64,000 nt of DNA. Source: Phytopythium helicoides (taxonomy: Eukaryota > Oomycota > Peronosporomycetes > Pythiales > Pythiaceae). Below the pieces are notes generated by a model. It was not told where the DNA came from. It saw nothing but the letters and a program-made list of their open reading frames with translations, and ran no database searches. This document shows positions 32,915 through 42,740 of this stretch, in pieces. Location: contig JANFNE010000017.1 of assembly GCA_024867545.1 (NCBI GenBank), positions 583,001-647,000 of the forward strand. The letters run 5' to 3'. How positions within the stretch are numbered: the first letter of the stretch is position 1; each line of letters opens with the position of its first letter. The position numbers and the translations under genes were made by a program.

Positions 32915-34564
32915 ATGAACGGCGAGCATGTGCAGATGGAGTGGAACATCCTCGCCAACAGTGTGGCAGTACAGCCGAGTCGACTTGTTCGTGCACTCTC
33001 GTATGCTCACATCCACGCATGGTATGTTTGGAAGCTTGTGTGGCCTCGGTGGTTGATCTTTGACTATGGCTTTGATACGATACCTATCGTCACGAGTGTT
33101 CTCGACCTGAGAAACCTCCTCACTCTCGCTGCTTACGGTGCATTGGTCATAGCATTGGGGATAGCTTCTTCTCGGTACACCCGATCACTTCGAGATGGTG
33201 TTTTGGATTCTCCGGTCCTCATCACAGGTCTCGCTTTTGGGATCATCCCGTTTGTGCCTGCATCGAATGTGTTGTTCCCAGTGGGGACGATCGTGGCAGA
33301 GCGACTGCTGTATCTTCCAAGCGTTGGTTTTTGCCTCTTGATGGCTCTCATCGTCCACTCTGCACTCGAGATTGGTAGCAAGTACGAAGAAGTTGATGGT
33401 GTTACAGCAAGGAGATCTCAATATTCGAGCTCACGCAAGAGAGAGTTTCTCCGAGTCTCGTCGAAGATGATCAATTTGTGTTGTGCTTGTGTTATGATAA
33501 TTAGCTGCCTACAATCGCACGCTCGAAACACGGAATGGGTGAACGAGTCAACTCTCTTCGAGTCCGCCCTTCGGGTCGCTCCGTCAAACGTCAAGGTTCT
33601 GTCGAATACAGCCAAGACACTCCTCATCTCGGATCCGGACCGTGCTCTATCTTACTTGCGCGTCGCAAACGGTCTTGCGTCGCAGCATGTGGAGTCGATC
33701 ATCAATGTTGGAGTGGCGTACAGCAACGAGAAGAACCATTTATCTGCGTCGCGGTACTACGCGAAAGGCAGGCATTGCGATCCATCACACTCTTCGGTGA
33801 GGTCTTTTATGTGTGTGTGCGCATATTCATGAATGCTTTTGAATGTGTGTGGTGTTGATGTTGTGTGCTGTGTGCTGTAATTTGCAGCCACCGGGGTTCC
33901 TAGGTGTGCGTCTGCTGGATTTCTGGCGAGATATGAACCACGGGTATGCGTGGGAGGAGTATTTGGGAAGTCCAACCATCGAATTGGCGCGGAGTATGCT
34001 CGAGTACGCGATTGACAAGGCTGGGAGTCGGTTCCCATCTCACTATTTCCACCGCGGGTATGTTTCGTTTGAGGCACATGAATTCGAAGACGCTCTCCGG
34101 TGAGTTGGGTTCGGTTTGTATGGTGATATTACGATTCGTCTAAAAGCTTATGGTTGATGCAATTGTTGGATGTTAGGAACTTTCGTGCGACCCGTCTCGC
34201 GAATGGACTGCTCAAACGACGAACGCTTGATCCAGAGCTTGTGGTGGAGGACGTACTCATCTACAATATGGTGGGTGCGAGTTATGTGCATTTGGGCGAG
34301 AATGACAAGGCATTGGAGGTCCTGGAGGATGGTCTTGAGCTGTTTCCGAAGTGTGTCGAGATGCGGTTCAACGCTGGTATTGCATGTATCCGCAGTCAGG
34401 ACTTGTTGAAGGCGAACGTGCACCTTGATGCTGGTTTTGAAGCTGCGGATGACCCGAGTGATGTTCCGAAGTTGCTGGAAATCAGCAGCATCCTTCGTTC
34501 GTTGAGTTTTGTGGATGCAGCAGTCATGTTTGAGAAGAAGGCTGCATCCCTTCGTGGCCAATAA
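32915..34564 (+). pseudogene. Truncated TMTC copy (C-terminal half) with preserved exon structure
   Basis: It matches the TMTC gene at 25414 from MNGEHVQMEWNIL onward. It retains the last membrane segments and the TPR region but lacks the N-terminal half with the acidic WDD and HPVHCDAVAS motifs, so it should not be an active transferase. Exons are 32915-33796, 33888-34099 and 34177-34564. Splice sites, phases and reading frame are all preserved (GTGAGG and GTGAG donors, TTGCAG and GTTAG acceptors). There is no stop within the exons, although it differs from the parent at many residues. A start at ATG 32915 is only formal. It is recently truncated, or retained as a TPR-only protein. Confidence 0.85.
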
Positions 34565-35348
34565 AGTGGAGTTTCGCAGAGTCGTTCAGCAGTTGGAGTT
34601 GGTGGGAAGGGTGTGTTGCGGTTCTGTTTCCTGTTGGTAGTGTCAATTTGGTACAGATTGCATTGAAGTGTCTGTCATCAACCTCCATGACCACTTACAC
34701 CCATTAATGCTCACATGAGCCACCAACCAGGCGTGCATTCATCTGCGCTACAGACTCCTAGATATTAGGAGGAAACCATGCCACACCTGCTGAGCGCAGA
34801 CAAAGGCTGGAGTGGAGCGTCACCAATGTTAGATGAGTGCGTGGCGATTATCTACAGTCAACTCAGGCTCGAGATGAAACCACTTCACAGCTCTGCTGCT
34901 AAAAAAAAGAGGCTCCAACCGCCCGAATGGTCTCATGAAGACCTCAGTCAGTATCTAGTAGACTAAGTTTGTGATGTCCCCATGAGATCGATCAGGCACA
35001 CATCTCACGATAGGAAACCGCTTCAAAGTAGCAACATGCCATCCAATATAACGGACAACCTTTTTGCTTGGACTCAGTCTAAGATGCTTGACTTGAAACT
35101 TCTCAAAGTTCGTGGGTTGTTTGGCAACTCCAGCGAGAGCCAACTGCCAACAAAAATACTGTACATTGGTGGTGCTTGGTGCGGGTGTGTAACGTGCCGC
35201 CAGCAGTTACGTGGTGTCCCTGCACCATCGCTTAACTGCTGATGCCCGCCTCAGAGGAGCATTGCTGAACGCGGTTGGCTTGTGCTCATTTTACTTTTTT
35301 CGTACTCGTCCGACATCACCAACCCTCGCCAGCCAAACAGAACCTGTC
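34565..35348 (+). other. Duplicated spacer with the same two short frames
   Basis: Counterpart of 27903-28668. The short frames are at 34778-34966 and 34982-35242 (the latter 86 codons, same length as in copy 1). A CTCCTA-GATAT-TAGGAG hairpin lies at about 34753-34769, at the site of a different hairpin in copy 1. Confidence 0.4.
35284..35302 (+). promoter_or_regulatory. Initiator/flanking-element-like start region, glycoprotein copy 2
   Basis: The same GCTCATTTTACTTTTTT sequence as copy 1, 65 bp before the ATG at 35349. Confidence 0.6.
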
Positions 35349-37996
35349 ATGACGACGGACGAAGACACACACGATTCAACACCCATGGAAGTTCTTTCCG
35401 ACGTATTGATGGTCCCTCCCGTACCAACTGATCCTCCACCGATATACTTAAAAGATACCTCGATTGTTGATGAAGAGAACCTCAGTACATGTGCTTCGAC
35501 ATCCATTGATGTTCAATCCAACGAAGTGCCGATTCCCTTAAAGTCACCAGATCCTTCATCACCGAACTATCTACGAGATGCTTTACCTGTTGGCGAAGAG
35601 AAGTCCAATACGAGTGGCCAACTCCATATCGAGTTCTCTGTCAACAGGATTGTCACAGTCATCTCATTCATTGTCGGTGTCGTCATCTTACTCGTCGTCC
35701 TATTCATGAGCTATGGAGTTAAACTCCCGCGCTCAAATGTGCCTACTGACACGCCTGCAACCAAAATCCATGATGATCTCGACTATTACACTTCCATCGC
35801 AAGATTCTTGATGTCCCCCATCACCAAGGTCGTCGACGCGGCGCTGCAATTAATGATGACCGTATCTTTGCTCTGCTATGCGGCTAACTGGACAATTCGC
35901 CGCGACGCGTCCAATTTGCTCCAGTCAATGGCGCCGTTGGTCCTGGTGGGAGCGGCCAGCAGCGTGGTCTGTAGTGGACCGAACGCCATCATCGTGCAGC
36001 TGCAGCATGGTCCGAACATTACCACAATCACCGATGACGATCTGAGCACCAGGGAATCTAGTGAGCAGACCAATGACTTCACAAGCTTGGCGTGTAATCC
36101 ATCCCATTCGGAGCATAACAGCAATAACTCGGTACTCAACACCATCTTGCGCACACAACTCCTGCAGACCGAGAATGTCAAAGCCATCTGTAACGGTAGC
36201 TTTGCAAACAGTAATGTCAACCCCCCCCCCACCCACCCCCCCACCCCGCTTGTCTTGTTTGGCTACCCCTCGGCCGAATGGATGATCGAGGCACTACCCA
36301 CGATGCTCACACCAGACGAAACAGGAGTGCTGCTACCTATAAGCTCAGTCAACGCTGTCACAAGAATCGATGAACTACCCGTCGACCTCGACAGTGCGCG
36401 CAGACTGTATGTGATTATGCTGGAGCAGTTGTACGAGAAGTTCAACGGTTTATGGACAAAAAACGACTCCATTTCGACGTTTCTCCAAGATTACTTTACC
36501 AAGGGTACCTCAAGTAACATATCACTCAACAACCTTATGGATTTCGCGGGTGACAACTTTGCTAACGAATCACGCGATATGTTGCATAACTTGCTCAAAA
36601 GGTCGTCAAGCATCGTCGCAGATAATGTGACGGCTGAGTACCAGATCTTCCAGGTCTCCAAGTATCTTGAGTATAAGGCGTTGACACTGACGATCCCAGT
36701 CAAGTCTAAGAACCAGACACATATCATCAAAGACCGATGTACCCTCGAGGGCTGTGTCTTGGAAAATGAGACAGAAGTATTCGGGAGTGCATTCGCTGCC
36801 ATCATGCCTGGAGTCCGGGTGAGTGCCCTGTGCGAAAGAAACGAACATGAAGAATCTGTTGTCGATAAGAATAATTGCAGCCTTGTAGTCGTGTCGATCG
36901 GCAAGAAGTTTACTGGAGATACGCTAAATGCTGCTGATGAGAATCCAGTCGCAACGGGTCTGCGGACGGTCTTCACGCTCACAGTCGGAATGTATAGATG
37001 GACTATCGAAGACCTAGGGGAGGTCTACCACGCCACGTGTGAGATCACCAGCACAGGTGCGTGCAAAGGTGTCCGAGTTGAGACTCAAGCATTAAAGGAT
37101 ACTCTCCAGGTGCTACTTCTTGGAGCTAACGAGCTGCATCTAAGTGAGCAGCCTGATCTGAGCAATATGCAATCAGAACCCAGTACTGACAAACCCCAGT
37201 CTTTTATCACCAACCTTAAATGGAAAAATCTTATTGAGATCGATTCTGCGCATGTCATTTTGCTGCCACGCAACTTTGGGTCATCTCGTTTTCGAAGCAA
37301 GCTTTCATCCACCTCCTGTGACAGAGGTATTGACAAATACATCCGAAATGTGTTAGCGAATCACCTATACGCTGAGGAAAGCCTCCAAATGAGCTATACT
37401 GCTGGGCTGTTCTACCTTTCAGGAACGGCGTGCTCTACAACACATGGCAGCAAGGGGAAATGATTACGGTGCCCTTTTCCGGCGACTTGGAAATTCGCTT
37501 GGAGGTGTCGATTCCACTAATGAGCGCTATCATCTCATTCATCGGCTGCGGGCTACTCGCGGCTATTGCCACCTGGATTGGCGTCACCCACAAACGCGCA
37601 AGCCGGATTATCGAGACCGAGGCAGCGAATAGCATCACTGTAATTGCCGAGGCCATTCTGAACACTGACAAGTACCCGCGGTCGATGCTCAGGCTGTCAC
37701 TTGACCAGCCAGCTCCAGACGGCGGTGCATCTCGGCGCACCAAGCTCAAAAACCTTGAGCTTACATCCACCGTCTTTGGCACCAAGCCTGCTATGCTGGA
37801 TCGGTCTGCTAAGCTAGACAAGCCGCATTGGCCAGATAAGTTTGGCAGTCCTCACTGGGTAACCAAGCTCATCAAATCGCCTAAATCAAACCCGCTGGCC
37901 CACGAAAACGTCACGATGGATCAAGGAGACGCCTCCTCCTCGACTAGCGGCAGTGATCCGTCGTCTGGAGAAGCGAGCACCCACAGCGCAGCTTAG
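35349..37996 (+). CDS. Two-TM glycoprotein of unknown function, copy 2 (one frame break)
   Basis: Paralogue of the gene at 28669. The N-terminal ~34 residues differ, the middle (28772-30048 equivalent) is identical, and the last third of the ectodomain is strongly diverged. The final TM (FIGCGLLAAIATWIGV) and tail with SPHW and SSGEASTHSAA are conserved. The frame breaks near 37417: CTACCTTTC here has three T where copy 1 has four. One extra T restores FYLFRNGVLYNTWQQG and an open frame to 37996. As written, the protein stops at 37463 and loses its C-terminal anchor. It is either a real truncation or a homopolymer error. Confidence 0.75.
35452..36728. repeat. Identical 1,277-bp block shared with 28772-30048
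   Basis: Counterpart of 28772-30048 at an offset of exactly 6680. It covers TM1 and the first part of the ectodomain, including the C-rich tract. Confidence 0.85.
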
Positions 37997-38710
37997 ATGC
38001 TCGAACTTCATTTCTAGATGAACCATGCCCGTGCATAAACACATCAAATACAACGCACCAGAATTTGCTGACACTAATGCAGCTCACAGAGTGAGTCGAC
38101 AGCAACAGCCTTTGTATTCACCTTGTAAGCTCTGCATGATGTTGTCACCGTTCATTTGGATTGACTTGGATGCAGAGCGTGTAGCTTCGAACTCTTGCAA
38201 CTCCTCAATCCCTTGCCCATTCGTTCAGTCGAGCCATCCGCACCCGTCGACACATCGACTGGGTTTTGTACAAATCGAGCCAATTGACATCAATCTTGCC
38301 ATCTTTGGGGTGTGTGGCATCCGAGACCCTCGGCGTGGATCTCCATACTGACCTCGGCAACAAACCGTCAAGTCCACGCATCCTCAACGCGTTTCATTCG
38401 AGATCCATCGGCACCCATACCGTCACCCACCGTGACCGTCCGTTGCGTCGGTGCGCGCAGCCATCTCAGGCGCGATCTTTCAACGTCCCACACTCGCGCT
38501 GCGGCAGAAGGGCGCCATACTCGCGCCAAGTCACCACCGCGCGCCGCTCTCGAGTCTCGAGTCTCGACGGCTCTCCTAGTGGAGGAGAGAGGAGGGAGGA
38601 GCGCGGCGCTCCGTCCGTCTGCTGACATTTTCTGTGGCCGACGCCTTTGACCTCGAGCGCTCGCACCGGAAGCTCCCGTTGAGGCGTCGAGCGGCCCTCG
38701 CAGTCGCGGG
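37997..38710. other. Spacer glycoprotein copy 2 to DUF1769 gene
   Basis: Duplicate of 31327-32054 with small length differences; no gene seen. The right end is the leader of the DUF1769 gene. Confidence 0.4.
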
Positions 38711-41700
38711 ATGAGCTCGCTGAGGCTGCGGCTCTCGCGGTGGCTGAGGCTGCGGCTGCGCGAGAGCAGGCGGGCGGCGGCCGCGCTGGCGGCCACGGCG
38801 GCGGCCTCGGCGCTCGTGGCGGCGCTCGCGCTGCTGCTGCGGCGGGCGCTGAGCGCCTCGGGCGACTGGGCCGAGGACGTGACGCTCGCGCACGGCGCGT
38901 GGGGACTGCTGGGCGCCGCGCTCTTCAGCTACCACCTGGTGCGCGGGGACCCGCCGCCGGTCGCTCGGCGCGCGAGGGGAGGCGACCGCGCGGCAGCGTC
39001 GCCGTTCGCGGCTGTGGTGGCCGCCGTGTCGGACGCCGTGGCGGATGCGGGGCGATCGGCGACCGACGCGCTGGCGAACGTGTGGACGCGGGTGCCATCG
39101 CTGCCGCAGGTCGACTGGATGCTGCCGACGTTCGCCGTGTTGAGGGAGGAGGGAGGAGTGGAGCATGGAGACGGAGAGGGAGACGAGGAGGAGACGGACA
39201 GTCGTAATGGAGAGACCTTGGCGTCGACGTCGCCTCTCATTCTATCGGACGTGCTGTCGACGAGTGGTCGTCGATTGGCTGCTGATGCTGTGGTCGTAAA
39301 CAGCGACCGACCGATTCCGTTCGAGAACGCTTTGTTCAAGGGTTCACTGCTGTTCCTCGTGAACGATCAGCGTGGTGGTCGTTGGAGTCGGCTGTTTGTC
39401 GACAAGAAGCGGTTGGTGTGGGTGCAAGTTCAAGGCCGATTCAAACGCGCACCGCCACCAGACTCCGTCGTGTACCTGGCGTGGGAGCTGCCTGTGCGCT
39501 CTGTTGACTCAATTCTTGGTTTTTGGCATCGGAAGCTCGTGCAAGTACTGATTGCAATCGTCCAGCAATTTATCCCGGACGCTCACTTCAGTCTTGGCGA
39601 AGCTACGACCGATACTGCCGCAAAAGACGGCATCGAGGTTCCCCACGTAGCGTTCCCACTGTACCAGAAAGTGGACGAGCTCATTATTTCGTCAACCCCT
39701 ATGAACGGCACGATGGTCGACCCACACCCTTCCAAGTTGCCTGCTCTCGGCCAAGAAAAGTTTGGCGAGTCGGATGCGCACGCAATGTATCGAACATCGC
39801 TGCCAGTGGGCGGAGAGCCTGGCGACCTCTACTCGACCAGCAAAGTGTACACGTTCCAATTTCACTCCATGTTTTGTGACCTCTCGCAGTGGAAGCTCGT
39901 CAATCTGCCCGGATTACCAGATCTGCCATTGCATCGAATCTGCGACTCGCATCCGATTCGGTTGGCGGCGTATGCTATCCCGAAATCACCTCGACATATC
40001 GATCGACTCAAGGAATACTTATTCTGTTTTTCGGTTCGCCATCTCGCCTTTGAAAGAAACGTTCCAACACGAGAGGCGCGGTTTGTACCGCAAGTTGCAC
40101 CCATCACTATTCCTTCACAATTGACTCGTCGTACAACTAGAGACGACAGCGCGAGTACGAGCAGCAGCGGTAGTAGCGAAGACGGTGCAGATAACCCTGG
40201 AGTCTTGTCACCTGCTTTCGCAAACTACGCGCGCTCCGAGCCTCGACTTCGACGGGCGCTTTTAGCGGCAAACGAAACACCACTTTCGCCCACAATTCGT
40301 CAGTTTTCTGCTGCCTCACATGCACTGTCATCGTTGCAGTTCGAGCTCAGCATGTGGATTGAGCGTGTCGACGCGACTGCAGGAAGGCGCGTTGTGGGAT
40401 ATCTATTCACAGTTGACGAATCTGCTGCCCAGCCATTGTCTACGTCGGCTAAACACAGCCGCCGAATTATCCTTCGCAGCGCGTCTACTGTCAAGAACGT
40501 GCTCCTGTCGCTCCTTGATCGTGACGAAGACGAATCTGATAGTGATGACGATAGTGAAACGCCGAGTACTCCTCGCATTAGCTTTCGAGGGCTGACGACC
40601 GAGGCTCGCGAGTACTTGTATGATCGAATCGACGACGAGACAGCTCGCGTCGCCCAAGTTCTCCAAGACATCGCTTCTCCGTCCACCTCATCTTCTTCTC
40701 TGACCAAGAATCGATACTCGCTAAACATGATCCGCGCAACTCTCTTCCACTGTCTCACGTCGCCAAACACAATGCCTTCTGTGCCTTCCGCTCACGACAT
40801 TGGTGTGCAGTTGCCATCCCAGCTCCGATCAGAGATTATGTGTGAGCTCGGCGGGTACCGAGTTCTGGCTTCGCAATGCATGCGACAGGAGTGGATTGCT
40901 TTATCTTGTCGCCATGTGCACTTTTTCCGGTCATTTTCAATACGACCAAGCAAGTCTGTGCCCCTCCACCACGTGCTTGCAGTGCGTGCTGCGGACGATG
41001 TCGACTTACTTCGTGACTTCAACGATGATCAAAGTCCGGGGTCGAGTTCGAGGAGGCGTTGGTTCTGCGTCGAGATTCACCTCGTGCTGGAAGTCGTCAC
41101 GCTATTTGTTGAGACAAGCGGCGAGCGCGCCGGATTCGTGCGGGCGCTACATCAGCGGCTAGGTGAACTAGCCAGTGAACCGCAACGACAGCGCATGTTT
41201 TGTCAGCCAGCGCTACCGCTTGAGGATCAGGCTCTATCCGTTTGTCTTAACCAACGAACTCTGTGGCGTCGACGTAAAATTGAGCACAAAGAAAACAACA
41301 CAAACACTAGACAACCCGTGATCGACTTGGTGAAGGCAAGTCTCCAAGCCGCATTGGAGCTCTTTTCGATAAAAGATCGGCAACAATGGACCCCGGAAGC
41401 TGTTCTCAAGTTCTTGGATTCTGTTGAGAAACTGAATGACGCGGATCTCTCTCCACCAACCGTGCCCCCATCACAAAACCAGCGGCTCGTATTTGCGCTT
41501 CACCTATATCATACACTATTTTTCCACGCAATGGTGGTATTCGGCAGCTTCCCACAATCTCATCCCAAATGGAAGAAGCTGCAGGTCGTACCATCTTATC
41601 TGGTAGGCGATCCACGTTATCCTGAGCGTCAAGTGAGGTTCACACTTCGCGATATCGAACGAGAGCTGTTGCGCAGCCCGATGCCTCCATCGTCGGTTCT

Positions 41701-42481
41701 GGTTGACGGACCTAGCTCCTTGCTGAGACTCCGACAACCCCTCTTAGGCTCTTTCGATGTGGCAAATCGCTTCCTTCCTCCTTCTATCACGAGCCCCACT
41801 TCAAGGCGCGTAGTAACCCAATCGAACTCGCGAATCCCCGAGCACCTGGCTCTCGATCGTCCGGACATGCGTACTTGCTTTCTGCTCCAAATGAACTGCG
41901 ATCCAGCATCGACAATGGTAGCGCGAGTGTATGAGCGTCACAATACCTCCGCGGACAAGAACAAAGTTACAAGCCCGCGACGAGATACCCTTGACCAACA
42001 GATCAATGACTGCTGCGCACGCTTCTTGGCCACAGAGCTTCGGATAAACGCAGCCACACGTACCATCCTCGTTCCTCGCGTGTGCGACTGGTACTTCCAG
42101 TCCCTTGACGAGCAGCGGTTAGCTCGAACCAGCAGCGACCCTAGCAACAGCGCTGGTCATGTCCCGATGTCAGGATCGCGCGCGTTCTACTGCCTGCAGC
42201 GAGTGATGGCGTTCATGGACGACGAGCAGCTCCGCCGTGTGCAGCACCTGTTGATGGGTGCTGGTGATGCCTGCACCGTCGAGTTCGGTGACTTTTGGAC
42301 GAAGCAGTCGGCTGCTAAGATGATCAGCAACGCTGCAGCCGCAGTGCTGCCCCGAGCCCTCAGCAGCAGCGCGCTGTCCGCCATGGGCGACGGCGACTTG
42401 GGCGAGGTCGGCGGCCGCGCGCAGGCCATCTCTCTGGCCAACAGCAACCCCGTCGTGCGCTTCGTGCGCTCCTTCTTCTAG
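38711..42481 (+). CDS. DUF1769-domain membrane protein with C-terminal PH-like region
   Basis: 1,256 residues, single exon. Two hydrophobic segments lie near the N-terminus (about 16-45 and 62-80). At ~200-430 is a domain with FKGSLLFLVNDQRGGRWSRLF, RLVWVQVQGRFKR and LAWELPVRSVDSILGFW, the pattern of DUF1769, known from fungal and protist proteins of unknown role. An acidic low-complexity segment (DEDESDSDDDSETPSTP) follows. At about 700-830 a stretch has a PH-like beta pattern (CMRQEWIALSCRHVHFFRSFS...WFCVEIHLVLEVVTLFVET...RAGFVRALHQRLGEL). The remainder is helical. The first ~240 residues are duplicated at 32055. The start is supported by the same ATG in the duplicate. Function unknown; membrane-associated lipid binding is a guess. 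Confidence 0.75.
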   Translation: MSSLRLRLSRWLRLRLRESRRAAAALAATAAASALVAALALLLRRALSASGDWAEDVTLAHGAWGLLGAALFSYHLVRGDPPPVARRARGGDRAAASPFAAVVAAVSDAVADAGRSATDALANVWTRVPSLPQVDWMLPTFAVLREEGGVEHGDGEGDEEETDSRNGETLASTSPLILSDVLSTSGRRLAADAVVVNSDRPIPFENALFKGSLLFLVNDQRGGRWSRLFVDKKRLVWVQVQGRFKRAPPPDSVVYLAWELPVRSVDSILGFWHRKLVQVLIAIVQQFIPDAHFSLGEATTDTAAKDGIEVPHVAFPLYQKVDELIISSTPMNGTMVDPHPSKLPALGQEKFGESDAHAMYRTSLPVGGEPGDLYSTSKVYTFQFHSMFCDLSQWKLVNLPGLPDLPLHRICDSHPIRLAAYAIPKSPRHIDRLKEYLFCFSVRHLAFERNVPTREARFVPQVAPITIPSQLTRRTTRDDSASTSSSGSSEDGADNPGVLSPAFANYARSEPRLRRALLAANETPLSPTIRQFSAASHALSSLQFELSMWIERVDATAGRRVVGYLFTVDESAAQPLSTSAKHSRRIILRSASTVKNVLLSLLDRDEDESDSDDDSETPSTPRISFRGLTTEAREYLYDRIDDETARVAQVLQDIASPSTSSSSLTKNRYSLNMIRATLFHCLTSPNTMPSVPSAHDIGVQLPSQLRSEIMCELGGYRVLASQCMRQEWIALSCRHVHFFRSFSIRPSKSVPLHHVLAVRAADDVDLLRDFNDDQSPGSSSRRRWFCVEIHLVLEVVTLFVETSGERAGFVRALHQRLGELASEPQRQRMFCQPALPLEDQALSVCLNQRTLWRRRKIEHKENNTNTRQPVIDLVKASLQAALELFSIKDRQQWTPEAVLKFLDSVEKLNDADLSPPTVPPSQNQRLVFALHLYHTLFFHAMVVFGSFPQSHPKWKKLQVVPSYLVGDPRYPERQVRFTLRDIERELLRSPMPPSSVLVDGPSSLLRLRQPLLGSFDVANRFLPPSITSPTSRRVVTQSNSRIPEHLALDRPDMRTCFLLQMNCDPASTMVARVYERHNTSADKNKVTSPRRDTLDQQINDCCARFLATELRINAATRTILVPRVCDWYFQSLDEQRLARTSSDPSNSAGHVPMSGSRAFYCLQRVMAFMDDEQLRRVQHLLMGAGDACTVEFGDFWTKQSAAKMISNAAAAVLPRALSSSALSAMGDGDLGEVGGRAQAISLANSNPVVRFVRSFF

Positions 42482-42740
42482 CACCCCACAGCTCAATAGA
42501 AAGTCATCAGAGATCGTTCCCTGCAAGCCCAGCATTGACTGCATGGGTTCACACGTGACGACCACTTCAACTTGATCCCTTAAGTTCGCACCTTGCTTTC
42601 ATCCAATGAAATCGTCCACATTTGGTTCGCGCGCGCACCTAACGCCTGGTAAGGTGGCGTCCAACCACCAGCGGCATTGCCATCAAGCGTTGCTGGCCGA
42701 CGCCAGTCGCCGACGTCCGTCGTCCCCAAGCGCAGCGAGC

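Larger units (their letters stand above)
32885..39453. repeat. 6.6-kb tandem duplication, right copy
   Basis: Counterpart of 26222-32800: TMTC 3' half, spacer, glycoprotein gene and start of the DUF1769 gene. Confidence 0.92.

Noticed and set aside
26222..39453. Transposon-mediated origin of the duplication
   Set aside because: No terminal repeats, target-site duplication or transposase is visible at either breakpoint; a simple tandem duplication suffices.
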